NCBI GenBank assembly: GCA_946494335.1
Contig: CAMMBV010000023.1
Location: 1-51,775 of the forward strand
Direction: 5' to 3'
Source: an uncultured Ruminococcus sp.
GTDB lineage: Bacteria > Bacillota > Clostridia > Lachnospirales > Lachnospiraceae
DNA length: 51,775 nucleotides
Shown: positions 35,353-44,809 of the stretch, one piece after another
How the letters are laid out: each line of letters opens with the position of its first letter
Position numbering within the stretch: the first letter of the stretch is position 1
Notes under the pieces: model-generated
Databases searched by the model: none
What the model saw: the letters and a program-made list of their open reading frames with translations, nothing else
What the model was told of the DNA's origin: nothing
Position numbers and translations under genes: made by a program

Positions 35353-36414
35353 ATGAAGAAAAAAGTTATGAAAGCAATGGGGATTCTGGTGATGGCGGCA
35401 ATGCTGGGGACAAGTCTGGCAGCCTGCAGTTCTTCCGATGGTGAAAGCCAGGAAAAGACGGCCGAAAATGGAGAAGAGCAGTCAGCTGGGGAAGAAAGCG
35501 GCGGAAGCAAAAAGCTGGCGGTTATGATGCATTCTGTGGCGGATGATTTTATTTACTGCTGCGGAAAGCGGGCGGAAGAGTACGGGAAAGAGCAGGGCTA
35601 TGACGTAACCTTTTATGATGCAGACAATGAGGCTGATACGCAGGCATCTCAGGTTGATGACGTGATTGCTTCAGGGTTTGACGCCATTGTTCTGGCTCCC
35701 GTGGATGCGGACGCCATGTCTGATTCAGTGATGAAGATCAATGACGCCGGGATACCGGTGACGCTTCTGGATCGTACCGTGACCGAAGGTGCATATGTGG
35801 CGCTCAATCAGGCAAACAATGTTGAGTGCGGTTACGAGGGGGCGAAACAGATCGTTGAGCAGGCCGAAAAGCAGGGAATTGCAGTGGAGGATCTGAAAGT
35901 TCTGGAGCTTCAGGGGATGCTTTCCAGCACGTCCGGACGTGAAAGATCAGAAGGATTCCAGCAGGGAGCCGAGGAACTTGGATTTACGATTGTTTCTTCT
36001 CTTCCCACGGACTGGGAGTCAGAAAAAGCTTACAACGCAACACTTGATGCGCTCCAGGCGGATCCGGATATCAATGCTATTTTCTGTGCTTCGGACGGCG
36101 TTATGGCCGATTCGGTGATCAATGCGCTGGATCAGCTGCAGCTGTTGAAAAATACGGGAGAAGAGGGCCATATTGTGATTGTGACTGTGGACGGCACACC
36201 CGGGGTTATCCAGTATATAAAAGACGGACAGATTGACGCTGCATGTTCACAGCCGGCATATGCAATGGCGGAAGGCGCTGTGGATTATCTGACCAAAGCT
36301 CTGGATGGGGAAGAAGAGGCAGATGCGTGCATTGATAATTCCCTGAATCCCACAACGATCACGGCAGACAATGCAGATGATGACACGCTTTGGGGAAATA
36401 ATGTGGAATCATAA
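35353..36414 (+). CDS. sugar ABC transporter substrate-binding lipoprotein (RbsB-like)
   Basis: A 353-aa lipoprotein. The signal peptide ends with LAAC, Cys25 being the lipidated residue, followed by a Ser/Glu/Gly-rich linker to about 50. The periplasmic-binding type 1 fold follows, with DADNEADTQASQVDDVIASG, VLAPVDADAM and PVTLLDRTV, typical of ribose-family binders. It captures the substrate outside the membrane for the RbsA/RbsC pair. GGGAGGC is the ribosome site. Confidence 0.94.
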   Translation: MKKKVMKAMGILVMAAMLGTSLAACSSSDGESQEKTAENGEEQSAGEESGGSKKLAVMMHSVADDFIYCCGKRAEEYGKEQGYDVTFYDADNEADTQASQVDDVIASGFDAIVLAPVDADAMSDSVMKINDAGIPVTLLDRTVTEGAYVALNQANNVECGYEGAKQIVEQAEKQGIAVEDLKVLELQGMLSSTSGRERSEGFQQGAEELGFTIVSSLPTDWESEKAYNATLDALQADPDINAIFCASDGVMADSVINALDQLQLLKNTGEEGHIVIVTVDGTPGVIQYIKDGQIDAACSQPAYAMAEGAVDYLTKALDGEEEADACIDNSLNPTTITADNADDDTLWGNNVES

Positions 36415-36439
36415 AGAAACAGCGGGAGGAGGCATAAGT

Positions 36440-37264
36440 GTGGGGGACTTTAAATTAGGCGCTGTGGAATGGGCCTGCCCTTTTGGCGGCCCTTCCGGAA
36501 TGAAAATAGCCGCGGAACTGGGATTAAGCGGCATAGAATTGAACTTTGGAGAATATGAAGACGGATATCCGCTGTACAATCCGAGAATCCGGGAAGCGTA
36601 TCTGGAAAGCAAAGAACGTTATGGGATAGAATTTCCTTCAATGGCGCTGAATGCACTGAATACCCATGGCATGTGTCACGGGCGTGACAGCCTGGACGGC
36701 ATGATTGCATATGAAACTATTGAAAAAGGAATTGAGACGGCCATTGCCATGGACATTCCTGTGGTGCAGCTGCCCAGTTTCGACAATGGATACATCAGGG
36801 ATGACAAGGATTTTTACAACGTATGTGAAAAACTTAAGTTTGCCTGTGAAGTGTCGCAGGGGACGGAACTTATCATCGCTTTTGAAAATGTTCTGGATGC
36901 AGAAAAGACGAAAGCCATGATCCGGGAAGTGAACAGTCCCAGAATAAAAGTGTTTTTTGATACGCAGAATTACTATCTTTTTAGCGGCCTGAATCCGGCG
37001 GAAACACTGGAAGCCATTGCGCCGGAGGTTGTACAGGTTCACATTAAGGATGGATATAACGGCAGAATCAGCTCCGCCCTGCTGGGCCATGGCGATACGT
37101 CTTTTATGGAAACGGCGAATGTGATCAAAAAAACAAAATGTACACAGTGGCTGCTGCTGGAAAATTATTATGCAGTGATGCCAACCCGGAATATTCACAG
37201 GGACTATTTTGATATCATGAAGCGTGATATTGAGACTGCAAAAAGAGTTTTTGACATTTCCTGA
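36440..37264 (+). CDS. TIM-barrel sugar isomerase/epimerase (AP endonuclease 2 family)
   Basis: A 274-aa protein of the xylose-isomerase-like TIM-barrel group. Typical metal-site residues are in AFENVLDAE (Glu), FFDTQNYY (Asp), VHIKDGYN (His) and LLLENYY near the end (Glu). It likely interconverts sugars or sugar acids made from the imported substrate. GTG 36440 is chosen because GGGAGGAGG ends 8 bases before it; the longer frame from 36371 would overlap the lipoprotein gene by 44 bases. Confidence 0.82.
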   Translation: MGDFKLGAVEWACPFGGPSGMKIAAELGLSGIELNFGEYEDGYPLYNPRIREAYLESKERYGIEFPSMALNALNTHGMCHGRDSLDGMIAYETIEKGIETAIAMDIPVVQLPSFDNGYIRDDKDFYNVCEKLKFACEVSQGTELIIAFENVLDAEKTKAMIREVNSPRIKVFFDTQNYYLFSGLNPAETLEAIAPEVVQVHIKDGYNGRISSALLGHGDTSFMETANVIKKTKCTQWLLLENYYAVMPTRNIHRDYFDIMKRDIETAKRVFDIS

Positions 37265-37308
37265 ATTTCCGGTATGATAAAAAGCTACAAAGACAGAGAG
37301 GAAAAATT

Positions 37309-38331
37309 ATGACGGGTACAATGCAGGCGGCGGTGTTTAAAGGTGACGGAGTTTTAAAGGTGGAGACGGTAAGCATTCCCAGGATACAGCGGGAGGGCCA
37401 GGTGCTGCTGGAAGTTCTGGCGGCCAGTATCTGCGGCAGTGATATTCATGCTCTGCACGTGCCGCCGGGACAGGTGATCACACCGGGTGTTATCATGGGG
37501 CATGAGTTTTACGGGAAAATCGTTGAAAAGGCGGAAGATGTACAGCATTTTCAGATCGGAGACTGTGTGGCGGTGAATCCCTGCCTTCCCTGCGGAGAGT
37601 GTTGGGAATGCAGGCACAATATGAGAAATCTGTGCGTTCATCCCCGGCATTACGGTCAGACCTGCGACGGGGGTTTTGCCAGGTATGCGCTGGTGGAAAC
37701 AAGTCAGCTTTATCCCATTGATCCACAGATCGATCCTGACATCGCGGCACAGACGGAGCCCCTTGCCTGTGTGATGTACTCTATGGATATGGTAAAACCT
37801 TCGCTGGCGGATCACGTGCTTGTATACGGAGCAGGCCCCATAGGACTGACTTATATAAAGGTTCTGCTGGCCTTTGGAATAGAAGATTTTATCATGGCGG
37901 CAAAGGGTGAGGAACGGGTAAAGCAGGCAAAGGCCTGCGGAGCCAGATATGTCATTGATACAGAGAAAGAGTCTGTTCCGGAGCGGGTCAGCCAGATCTG
38001 GGGCGGACTGGCGGATGTGGTCATAGATGCCGTGGGACGGGGGCCGGTTTTGACGGAGGCGGTTCATCTTCTCAACAGCCGGGGGCGTATCCTGTTGTTC
38101 GGGCTGGATCACAATGCACTGTCCCAGGTTCCGCCGGCGGTATATACGCAAAAAGAACTGACCATGACCGGCAGTCTGGGGAAAGATTTCCCGGCGGCCA
38201 TACGCCTGATGGAAGATAAGGGAATTGATCTGAAACAGTTTGTGACTCACAGGATAAAACTGGATGAGATTAACCGTGGAATAGAACTGCTGCGGAAAAA
38301 AGAGGCGTGTCGGGTGATTGTATATCCATAA
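37309..38331 (+). CDS. zinc-dependent alcohol/polyol dehydrogenase (MDR family)
   Basis: A 340-aa medium-chain dehydrogenase. The catalytic zinc site is in SICGSDIH and GHEFYG; the structural zinc cysteines are in PCLPCGECWECRHNMRNLC. The nucleotide loop is VYGAGPIGLTYI near 179. It resembles sorbitol/threonine dehydrogenases and is the last gene of the LacI-controlled operon. It probably oxidises the sugar, polyol or sugar acid delivered by the transporter. Confidence 0.9.
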   Translation: MTGTMQAAVFKGDGVLKVETVSIPRIQREGQVLLEVLAASICGSDIHALHVPPGQVITPGVIMGHEFYGKIVEKAEDVQHFQIGDCVAVNPCLPCGECWECRHNMRNLCVHPRHYGQTCDGGFARYALVETSQLYPIDPQIDPDIAAQTEPLACVMYSMDMVKPSLADHVLVYGAGPIGLTYIKVLLAFGIEDFIMAAKGEERVKQAKACGARYVIDTEKESVPERVSQIWGGLADVVIDAVGRGPVLTEAVHLLNSRGRILLFGLDHNALSQVPPAVYTQKELTMTGSLGKDFPAAIRLMEDKGIDLKQFVTHRIKLDEINRGIELLRKKEACRVIVYP

Positions 38332-38352
38332 TAAAAGAGCGTTTGAAACATA

Positions 38353-38396
38353 AAAACTGCTGCACCAAGCAAAAGAAAGCCTGGTGCAGCAGTTTT
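38353..38396. terminator. bidirectional terminator between the two sugar loci
   Basis: Fifteen-bp arms (38353-38367 and 38382-38396) with flanking A and T runs on both sides. It serves the convergent dehydrogenase and AraC genes; the AraC stop codon touches it. Confidence 0.88.
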
Positions 38397-39289
38397 TATG
38401 TTACCCTGCTTTTTTGATTCCGATACTCCCTGGGGCTCATGCCGTACTGCGCTTTGAATTTTTTCGAAAAATAGCTGGTATTGTTAAAGCCGGTTGTATA
38501 ACAGATATCAGCCATGGACTGACTGGTCGTAATAAGAAGCTGGGAAGCCTGCAAAAGCCTGAACTGGTTGATGTATTCCACAGGGGTGGTCCGGGACAGT
38601 TCGGCAAAGCATCGGAAGCATTCGCTTTGGCTGACGCAGGCTGCGGATGCAATATCTTCCACGGTAAGAGGATCCTGATAGTTTTTATGGATATAATCCA
38701 GCATGGTTTTCATTCGCTGTTCCCGCAGACGAAGGGTCTGAGTTTCTGCATCTGCCGCCTGTGTGGGGAAGAGGGTCAGAAGATTCCGCCACAGACCGAT
38801 CAGATGCTCCAGAAGGAAAAGTTCGTAAGTGACCTGGCTGCTCTCGGTATAGTACATCTGCCTTAAAAATTCCAGAATACGATGGCCTTCTTTTCGCTCC
38901 GGGGTGATGACAAAGGCCTCGGGGCGGCGGGTGGTGAGGGGAAGGGTGTACTGGTCGCAGTGTGCGCTTGCCATTACATTGATCAGCAGCTGAGGAGACA
39001 GCACTACGTCATAGCCTACTGTCCCGGGCGAGAGCTGTCTGGCCTGGTGGATAGCCTCCGGGGCGATATATATACCGCATCCTCTGTCTACCGTGTAAGA
39101 GACGCCGTTGACTCTGTATTCGGCGCTGCCTTCCAGGACGATCTGCAGTTCCAGTTCCTGATGCCAGTGGCTGGGAAAACCGCCCTCGGGAAAGGTATCG
39201 AAATGATCGATAAATTCAGAAAGGGGAAACATCTGATTGGGATGGGTCAGTTCTTCCATTGTGGCATGATTTACAATGATGTGTTCCAT
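38396..39289 (-). CDS. AraC family regulator
   Basis: A 297-aa protein. The N-terminal cupin domain has GGFPSHWHQELELQIVLEG near 40, with CGIYIAPEAIHQ. The C-terminal double HTH (about 195-293) ends with TGFNNTSYFSKKFKAQYGMSPREYR. ATG 39289 has AAAGGAG upstream; 39319 is a longer start lacking one. Divergent from the GPH symporter operon, which it probably activates in response to a sugar. Confidence 0.9.
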   Translation of the reverse strand: MEHIIVNHATMEELTHPNQMFPLSEFIDHFDTFPEGGFPSHWHQELELQIVLEGSAEYRVNGVSYTVDRGCGIYIAPEAIHQARQLSPGTVGYDVVLSPQLLINVMASAHCDQYTLPLTTRRPEAFVITPERKEGHRILEFLRQMYYTESSQVTYELFLLEHLIGLWRNLLTLFPTQAADAETQTLRLREQRMKTMLDYIHKNYQDPLTVEDIASAACVSQSECFRCFAELSRTTPVEYINQFRLLQASQLLITTSQSMADICYTTGFNNTSYFSKKFKAQYGMSPREYRNQKSRVT

Positions 39290-39311
39290 AAAACGGGCTC
39301 CTTTATATAAA

Positions 39312-39349
39312 TATAACAATTCTCCCAGGGGTGTGGGAGGATTGTTATA
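39312..39349. promoter_or_regulatory. 38-bp dyad between the AraC gene and the symporter operon
   Basis: Sixteen-base arms (39312-39327 and 39334-39349) match at 15 positions around a 6-base centre. The outer arms are TATAACAAT and ATTGTTATA. It lies 23 bp upstream of the AraC ATG and about 117 bp upstream of the symporter. Possible operator, or a hairpin in the AraC leader. Confidence 0.6.
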
Positions 39350-39465
39350 GTATTTGGCATAAATCTGACTGAATGTAGGTAAGGAATCTACTACAATATC
39401 ATTATAAACAAGTTGCCGGCGATGTACAAGAAGGAATGAAAGACAAAAGAAAGGGGTTGTTATTT

Positions 39466-40851
39466 ATGGGCGGCGATTTGAAAGATCGTCAGTTAAAAGA
39501 AGATTATGTTGTCGGCTTCCGGGAGAAAATCTGTTATGGACTGGGGGATACGGCCTGTAATGTAGTATACGGTCTGTGCAGTACGTTGCTTACTTTTTTC
39601 TATACTGATTATGTAGGGGTAAGCGCACTGCTGGTAGGTATGATATTTCTTATTACCCGTGTATTTGACGGGGTATCCGATATCATCATGGGGTTTATAA
39701 CAGACAGAACAAAATCAAAGTATGGAAAGGCCAGACCCTGGATTCTGTGGATGGCGGTTCCTTATGCAGTAACCTTTGTCCTGCTGTTTCTGATACCGCC
39801 TAACGCATCCACGGCGGTGCAGGCAGTCTACATTTTTGTGACCTACAATCTGGTAAATACCGTTGTGTATACGGCGCTTAACCTGCCTTACTCCACGATG
39901 GCCTCTCTCATTACCAGGGATCAGAAATCCCGTACTTCCACCCAGGCATGGAGAATTTTCTGCGGCCCCATGGGAAAGATGGCGGTAACGGTTTCTACGC
40001 TTCCTCTGGTAAAAATGTTCGGAGATACGCAGAAAAGCTGGATCATCGTCTCTTTCATCTATGCGGTTATCGCTCTGATACTGCTGCTGATCTGCTTTTT
40101 CAATATCGAAGAGAGAGTTGTGATCGAGGCCGCGAAGGATAAAAAGGTTTCTGTGAAGGAAAATCTCAAAGCGCTGTTTTCCAATCAGTACTGGGCCATC
40201 TGTCTTGGACTTTGGGGCGTAATGGTTATGATGAGTACCGTCAGCGGAACCATTACTACGTATTATTGTAAATACATACTGGGGAACCAGGATCTGTACA
40301 GTCCCATCTATGCGGCGGAACTGATTGCACAAAGTATTGTGGTGCTGATTATCCCTCATTTCGTCATGAGATTCGGAAAAAGGAATCTCACTCTGGCAGG
40401 GATTCTGCTGGTGATTGTGGCCCAGCTGGCCTGGATGAGCAATCCCATGAACGTTGCCATGGCAATGATAAGCGCTGTGTTAAGGGGCGTCGGGGTAGCT
40501 CCTCTGTGGGCCTGTGTATTTCCCATGATTGCAGACTGTGCGGAGTTTGGTCAGTGGAAGACCCATGTGCGCCAGGACGGTATGATTTTCAGCGCCGCGT
40601 CCGTGGGATCGAAGCTGGGAGGCGGTCTTGCCTCAGCGGGCATCGGACTTTTGATGGATTCTGTGGGATATGACGGTCTGGCAGCCGTGCAGAATGCGGA
40701 TGCACTGGCGATGATTAAAGGGATTTGTATGTACGCACCGATTGTTTTCTCTGTGATTATCGTGGTTCTTTGTCTGCTTTACAAGCTGGATAAGCTGTAT
40801 CCTGCCATCATCGCCGAGTTAAAAGAAAGGGATGTAAAAGGAATTCTGTAA
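39466..40851 (+). CDS. GPH family sugar:cation symporter
   Basis: A 461-aa membrane protein with about twelve transmembrane segments. GPH family marks are the early YGLGDTACNVVYGL region, the loop GFITDRTKSKYGKARPWILW near 85-105, and LNLPYSTMASLITRD near 140. The family (MelB, XynB, GutA) imports glycosides, pentosides or hexuronides with Na+ or H+. ATG 39466 has AAAGGGG upstream; ATG 39436 adds ten residues. It opens an operon of sugar-converting enzymes. Confidence 0.9.
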   Translation: MGGDLKDRQLKEDYVVGFREKICYGLGDTACNVVYGLCSTLLTFFYTDYVGVSALLVGMIFLITRVFDGVSDIIMGFITDRTKSKYGKARPWILWMAVPYAVTFVLLFLIPPNASTAVQAVYIFVTYNLVNTVVYTALNLPYSTMASLITRDQKSRTSTQAWRIFCGPMGKMAVTVSTLPLVKMFGDTQKSWIIVSFIYAVIALILLLICFFNIEERVVIEAAKDKKVSVKENLKALFSNQYWAICLGLWGVMVMMSTVSGTITTYYCKYILGNQDLYSPIYAAELIAQSIVVLIIPHFVMRFGKRNLTLAGILLVIVAQLAWMSNPMNVAMAMISAVLRGVGVAPLWACVFPMIADCAEFGQWKTHVRQDGMIFSAASVGSKLGGGLASAGIGLLMDSVGYDGLAAVQNADALAMIKGICMYAPIVFSVIIVVLCLLYKLDKLYPAIIAELKERDVKGIL

Positions 40852-40867
40852 AAGAAAGGAGTTTTAT

Positions 40868-41662
40868 ATGATTGATTTTGCCATTAACATTGAACCTTTA
40901 TATCCGGGTATGGACATCTGTGAGAAGATCAAAAAAGTCAGTGAAAATGGCTTCCATGCGGTGGAATTCTGGAGCTGGGACGACCGGGATCTGAATCAGA
41001 TCAAAAAGATCTGCCGGGAAAACCAGACGAAGGTGCGGGCTTTTTCCGCTACCAAATCCTGGTCCTTATGTGACCGGGAACAGAAAGAAAAATATGTGGA
41101 CTGGATCAGGCGGTCTGTGGACGCGGCAAAGCAGCTTGACTGCGATACGCTGATACTGTTTCCCAATCATTTTACGCCGGACGGGTGCTCTGATTTCAGG
41201 GACCGGTACAGCCGGGAGGCCATGACTGCAAATATCATGCACAACCTGGAAACCATCGCGCCGATTCTGGAAGAAAACGGGGTCACGGGTCTTCTGGAAC
41301 CTCTGTGCAATACGGGAAACGACGCGGGGATGTCCGTGACGGACACAGCAGCGGGAGCGGACATTGTGCGGGCGGTGAATTCCAGTCATATAAAGCTTCT
41401 GTGTGATGTGTTCCATATGCAGATCATGCATGGCAACCTGCTGACAAACATTGTGGAAAACATGGATATTGTGCCTTATCTTCATCTGGCGGATGCTCCG
41501 GACCGGCACGAGCCGGGCACGGGAGAGATTAATTTTGAATTCCTGTGCACTGCTTTGAAGGAAAAAGGATTTGCAGGAACGGTATGTTTTGAATACTTCC
41601 CTAAAGGTGAGACGGAAGACGGATTTGACGCTTTGAAAAAAGTATGCAGTCTGTTTCAGTGA
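40868..41662 (+). CDS. hydroxypyruvate isomerase-like TIM-barrel protein
   Basis: A 264-aa TIM-barrel isomerase of the Hyi/xylose-isomerase-like type. The start INIEPLYPGMDICEKIKKVSENGFHAVEFWSW fits Hyi-like proteins. Metal-site Glu, Asp, His and Glu are seen in LLEPLCN, LLCDVFHMQ, LHLADAPDRHEPGTG and VCFEYFP. It likely isomerises an aldose/ketose or a short hydroxy-keto acid in this pathway. AAAGGAG precedes the ATG. Confidence 0.85.
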   Translation: MIDFAINIEPLYPGMDICEKIKKVSENGFHAVEFWSWDDRDLNQIKKICRENQTKVRAFSATKSWSLCDREQKEKYVDWIRRSVDAAKQLDCDTLILFPNHFTPDGCSDFRDRYSREAMTANIMHNLETIAPILEENGVTGLLEPLCNTGNDAGMSVTDTAAGADIVRAVNSSHIKLLCDVFHMQIMHGNLLTNIVENMDIVPYLHLADAPDRHEPGTGEINFEFLCTALKEKGFAGTVCFEYFPKGETEDGFDALKKVCSLFQ

Positions 41663-41701
41663 TAATAAAAAAATAATATGAAAAATCAGGAGGAATTAAA
41701 A

Positions 41702-42838
41702 ATGGTAAAAGAAGTAACATACGGAATGGTTGGCGGAGATCTGAAAGCGTTGATCGGTGAGTGTCACAGAAAAGCCCTTGGGCTGGATCCCAGAGCAAAA
41801 CTGGTGTGCGGATGCTTTTCTGCCATAGATGAATTGAACGATGAGTGCGCCGAAGCGTATCACGTGGACAAAAGCAGAGTTTACTATGACGCAGAGGAGA
41901 TGGCAAAGGCTGAGGCCGGAAAAATTGATTTTGTTTCCATCTGTACGCCCAACTTTGTGCATTATTCCGTGGCAAAAGCCTTTATGGAAAACGGCATTAA
42001 CGTGGTCTGCGAAAAACCGCTGACACTGAAGGTGGAAGAGGCGGAAGAGCTGGCACGGATCGCAAAAGAGAAGAATCTGGTATTTGCAGTGGACTACTGC
42101 TATTCCGGATACGTAATGTGCAAGGTGATGAAGCAGATGATCGCAAGAGGAGACATCGGTGAAATTATCTCCATCAATGCAGATTATATGGAAGGCTGCT
42201 TTTTGGATCTTCTCTCAGAGAAGGAACAGGTGAACAGCAGAATCTGGCGTACGGATCCCAAATACAGCGGCATCTCCAACACCTGTGCTGACGACGGCAC
42301 CCATGTGGAGCATCTGGTGAACTACGTGACAGGACTGAAGGTGAAAAGACTGCTGGCAACGGCGGATACCTTTGGAAAGAAACTGGATTTAAATGACAAT
42401 ATTATCCTGGAGTATGAAAACGGCGCTCACGGAGCCTACTGGTTCTCTCAGGTGGCCTGCGGATCCCCCAATGAAATCAATCTTCGCATCTACGGAACGG
42501 AAGGCTCTCTGGAGTGGCATCAGACAAGACCGGATGAAGTTCGCTTTGCAAAGAAAGGGGAGGCTCCCAGAATCTTAAACCGCGCAGGAGACGGAATTGA
42601 CGTTCCGGCCGGAAATCTGGCCCGTGTTCCCTTTGGACATCCGGAAGGCTACTATATAGCCATCGCTAATATTTATAAAAATGTGATTGATACGATTCTG
42701 AAACTGAAAAACGGAGAAACACCGACAGAAGAAGATCTGGATTTCCCCGGTGTGGATACCGGCGTAAGCGGCGTGAAATTCTTCTACGCGGTAATCGAAA
42801 GTGCGCAGAATGACTCCAAATGGGTAGAGTTGGACTAA
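41702..42838 (+). CDS. Gfo/Idh/MocA family oxidoreductase
   Basis: A 378-aa NAD(P)-dependent dehydrogenase. The N-terminal Rossmann fold begins YGMVGGDLKALIG (an altered glycine loop), followed by VSICTPNFVHYSVAKAFMENG and the family EKP motif in VVCEKPLTL near 108, whose Lys is catalytic. The C-terminal half forms the substrate sheet with DDGTHVEHLVNYVTG near 198. The family works on sugars, inositols and sugar acids. AGGAGG precedes ATG 41702; the frame start at 41678 would skip this site. Confidence 0.9.
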   Translation: MVKEVTYGMVGGDLKALIGECHRKALGLDPRAKLVCGCFSAIDELNDECAEAYHVDKSRVYYDAEEMAKAEAGKIDFVSICTPNFVHYSVAKAFMENGINVVCEKPLTLKVEEAEELARIAKEKNLVFAVDYCYSGYVMCKVMKQMIARGDIGEIISINADYMEGCFLDLLSEKEQVNSRIWRTDPKYSGISNTCADDGTHVEHLVNYVTGLKVKRLLATADTFGKKLDLNDNIILEYENGAHGAYWFSQVACGSPNEINLRIYGTEGSLEWHQTRPDEVRFAKKGEAPRILNRAGDGIDVPAGNLARVPFGHPEGYYIAIANIYKNVIDTILKLKNGETPTEEDLDFPGVDTGVSGVKFFYAVIESAQNDSKWVELD

Positions 42839-42857
42839 GTGTAAGGAGGAAAAGAAA

Positions 42858-43925
42858 ATGGCAGATATGCAGAATGCGATTATCTATAAAGGCCCCGGTG
42901 AATTTGCTTATGAAAAACGTCCCGTTCCGGAAATTCGCCGCAGCGATGAAATTAAAATAAAGATTTACGGCTGTGCCATCTGCGGTACGGACGTCAATAT
43001 ATTTGCAACGCCACAGAAGCATCCCTGTAAAAAGGATATCATTTTCGGACATGAGTTCTGCGGCGAAGTGGCACAGGTGGGGGAAGCCGTTACCAATTTG
43101 AAGCCTGGGGACAAGGTGATCATTGATCCCCACGGCCCCTGCGGCCACTGCGACAATTGCCTTGCCGGACTTCCGGAAGCCTGTGAAAATGTATTCCTGG
43201 GTCCGGACTCAGAATTTGAAGGACAGGCCCTTTCCATGGGAGTGTTTGCGGACGGAGGTCTTACTAATTATGCGGTACTTCCTGCAAAATTTGCCTATAA
43301 GGTAGGTGCAGACACCAAACCGGAGCTGATGGGCATGGCGGAACCGCTGGCAGGCTGCGGCTACGCGCTGGAAAAACTCAACGTACATATCGGCGATACC
43401 GCCTGTGTGCTGGGCGCAGGTCCCATTGGACTTATGTTTACCGCTCTTTTAAAAGCCAGCGGATGCCGGAAGATTATTGTGTCAGAACCCATTGAATACC
43501 GGAGAAACAAGGCGCTGGAAGTGGGCGCTACGCGGGTGGTAAATCCGGATGAGGAAGATGTGGAAAAGGTAATTATGGAAGAGACGGACAATCTGGGCGT
43601 AGATCACTGTATTGAAGCCGTTGGACCGCTGATCCAGGACTGCATCCGGTATGTGCGCCCCAGAGGAAAGGTTCTCCAGTATGGCCACGACGAGCTGGCG
43701 CGCCCGGAAATCGAAGTGGGTATGCTTCTGAAAAAAGAAGTAGAGCTTCACTCCGGATTCCTTGGAAAATATTATATGAGAAAAACAGGACAGATCATCG
43801 AATCGGAAATCCTTCCTCTGGAGAAAATTCTCACTCATGTGATTCCGGCATCCAGATATCAGGAGGCTTTGGATCTGGCATCCAGCTATCAGTGCGGCAA
43901 GATTTTCGTATCCATGGATCTTTGA
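42858..43925 (+). CDS. zinc-dependent dehydrogenase (MDR family)
   Basis: A 355-aa medium-chain dehydrogenase. The catalytic zinc ligands are in CAICGTDVN and GHEFCGEV; the structural zinc cysteines are in PCGHCDNCLAGLPEAC. The dinucleotide loop is VLGAGPIGLMFTALL near 178. It is similar in plan to the dehydrogenase at 37309 but clearly a different protein. It probably oxidises a polyol or sugar carbon to a ketone ahead of the transketolase step. AAGGAGG precedes the ATG. Confidence 0.9.
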   Translation: MADMQNAIIYKGPGEFAYEKRPVPEIRRSDEIKIKIYGCAICGTDVNIFATPQKHPCKKDIIFGHEFCGEVAQVGEAVTNLKPGDKVIIDPHGPCGHCDNCLAGLPEACENVFLGPDSEFEGQALSMGVFADGGLTNYAVLPAKFAYKVGADTKPELMGMAEPLAGCGYALEKLNVHIGDTACVLGAGPIGLMFTALLKASGCRKIIVSEPIEYRRNKALEVGATRVVNPDEEDVEKVIMEETDNLGVDHCIEAVGPLIQDCIRYVRPRGKVLQYGHDELARPEIEVGMLLKKEVELHSGFLGKYYMRKTGQIIESEILPLEKILTHVIPASRYQEALDLASSYQCGKIFVSMDL

Positions 43926-43942
43926 TGTAAGGAGGAGAAAAA

Positions 43943-44809
43943 ATGGCGGATAAAAAAGAAGTACTGCGGCTGCAGGAGCTGGCTTACAATGTCAGAGCGA
44001 ATCTGTGTAAGCTGTGCGGCGGCTACGATGGAAATATCCATATGGGCGGCGATATGTCCATGATCGATATACTGACCTGTCTGTTCCACCATACGATGAA
44101 GGTGGGACCGGAACTGGCGCAGGATCCAAAACGGGACCGTTTTATCTTAAGCAAAGGTCATGGAGCAGCCTGTATGTACGTGATTATGGCGCAAAAAGGC
44201 TACTTTACCTATGAGGAAATCTGTGAGACTTACGGTCAGGTGGGAAGTAAATTCGGGCAGCATCCCTGCAAGACGAGACTTCCCATGCTGGAAGCATCCA
44301 CCGGTTCCCTGGGACACGGTCTTCCCATCAGCGTGGGGCTTGCGGCTTCTGCGAAGCAAAAAGGGGAAAATCACCGGGTATTCTGTATGATGGGAGACGG
44401 GGAGACCTGCGAAGGCTCTGTCTGGGAAGCGGCAATGACGGCAAGAGCGCTGAAACTGGGGAATCTGGTGGCGGTTGTGGACCGGAACCATCAGCTGATG
44501 ACAAGCTTCTCCGAAGATTCTGTTATGATGGATCCCTATGTAGATAAATGGAAAGCCTTTGGATGGAATGCGGTGGAAATCCAGGATGGAAATGATATGA
44601 GACAGATTGTGAAAGCGCTGGATAGTTTGCCGGATGCTGGCAGCCAGGTTCCCACCGTGGTGATTGCCAACACGGTCAAAGGAAAAGGAATCTCTTTTAT
44701 GGAACGTCAGATCAAATGGCATGCGGGAAGCTTAAATGAAAAGGATCTGAAAACTGCCATGGAGGATCTGGACAAAATGATAGAAGAACAGAGAAAGGAG
44801 CAGGTGTAA
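43943..44809 (+). CDS. transketolase, N-terminal subunit
   Basis: A 288-aa half of a split transketolase carrying the thiamin diphosphate pyrophosphate domain. It has SKGHGAACMYVIM near 72, TGSLGHGLPISVGLA near 117, and the ThDP motif GDGETCEGSVWEAA ending in DRN near 143-173. The partner half begins at the overlapping TAATG. It transfers a two-carbon ketol unit. Housekeeping transketolases are usually one chain; split forms sit in sugar-specific operons of Firmicutes. GGAGG precedes the ATG. Confidence 0.93.
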   Translation: MADKKEVLRLQELAYNVRANLCKLCGGYDGNIHMGGDMSMIDILTCLFHHTMKVGPELAQDPKRDRFILSKGHGAACMYVIMAQKGYFTYEEICETYGQVGSKFGQHPCKTRLPMLEASTGSLGHGLPISVGLAASAKQKGENHRVFCMMGDGETCEGSVWEAAMTARALKLGNLVAVVDRNHQLMTSFSEDSVMMDPYVDKWKAFGWNAVEIQDGNDMRQIVKALDSLPDAGSQVPTVVIANTVKGKGISFMERQIKWHAGSLNEKDLKTAMEDLDKMIEEQRKEQV

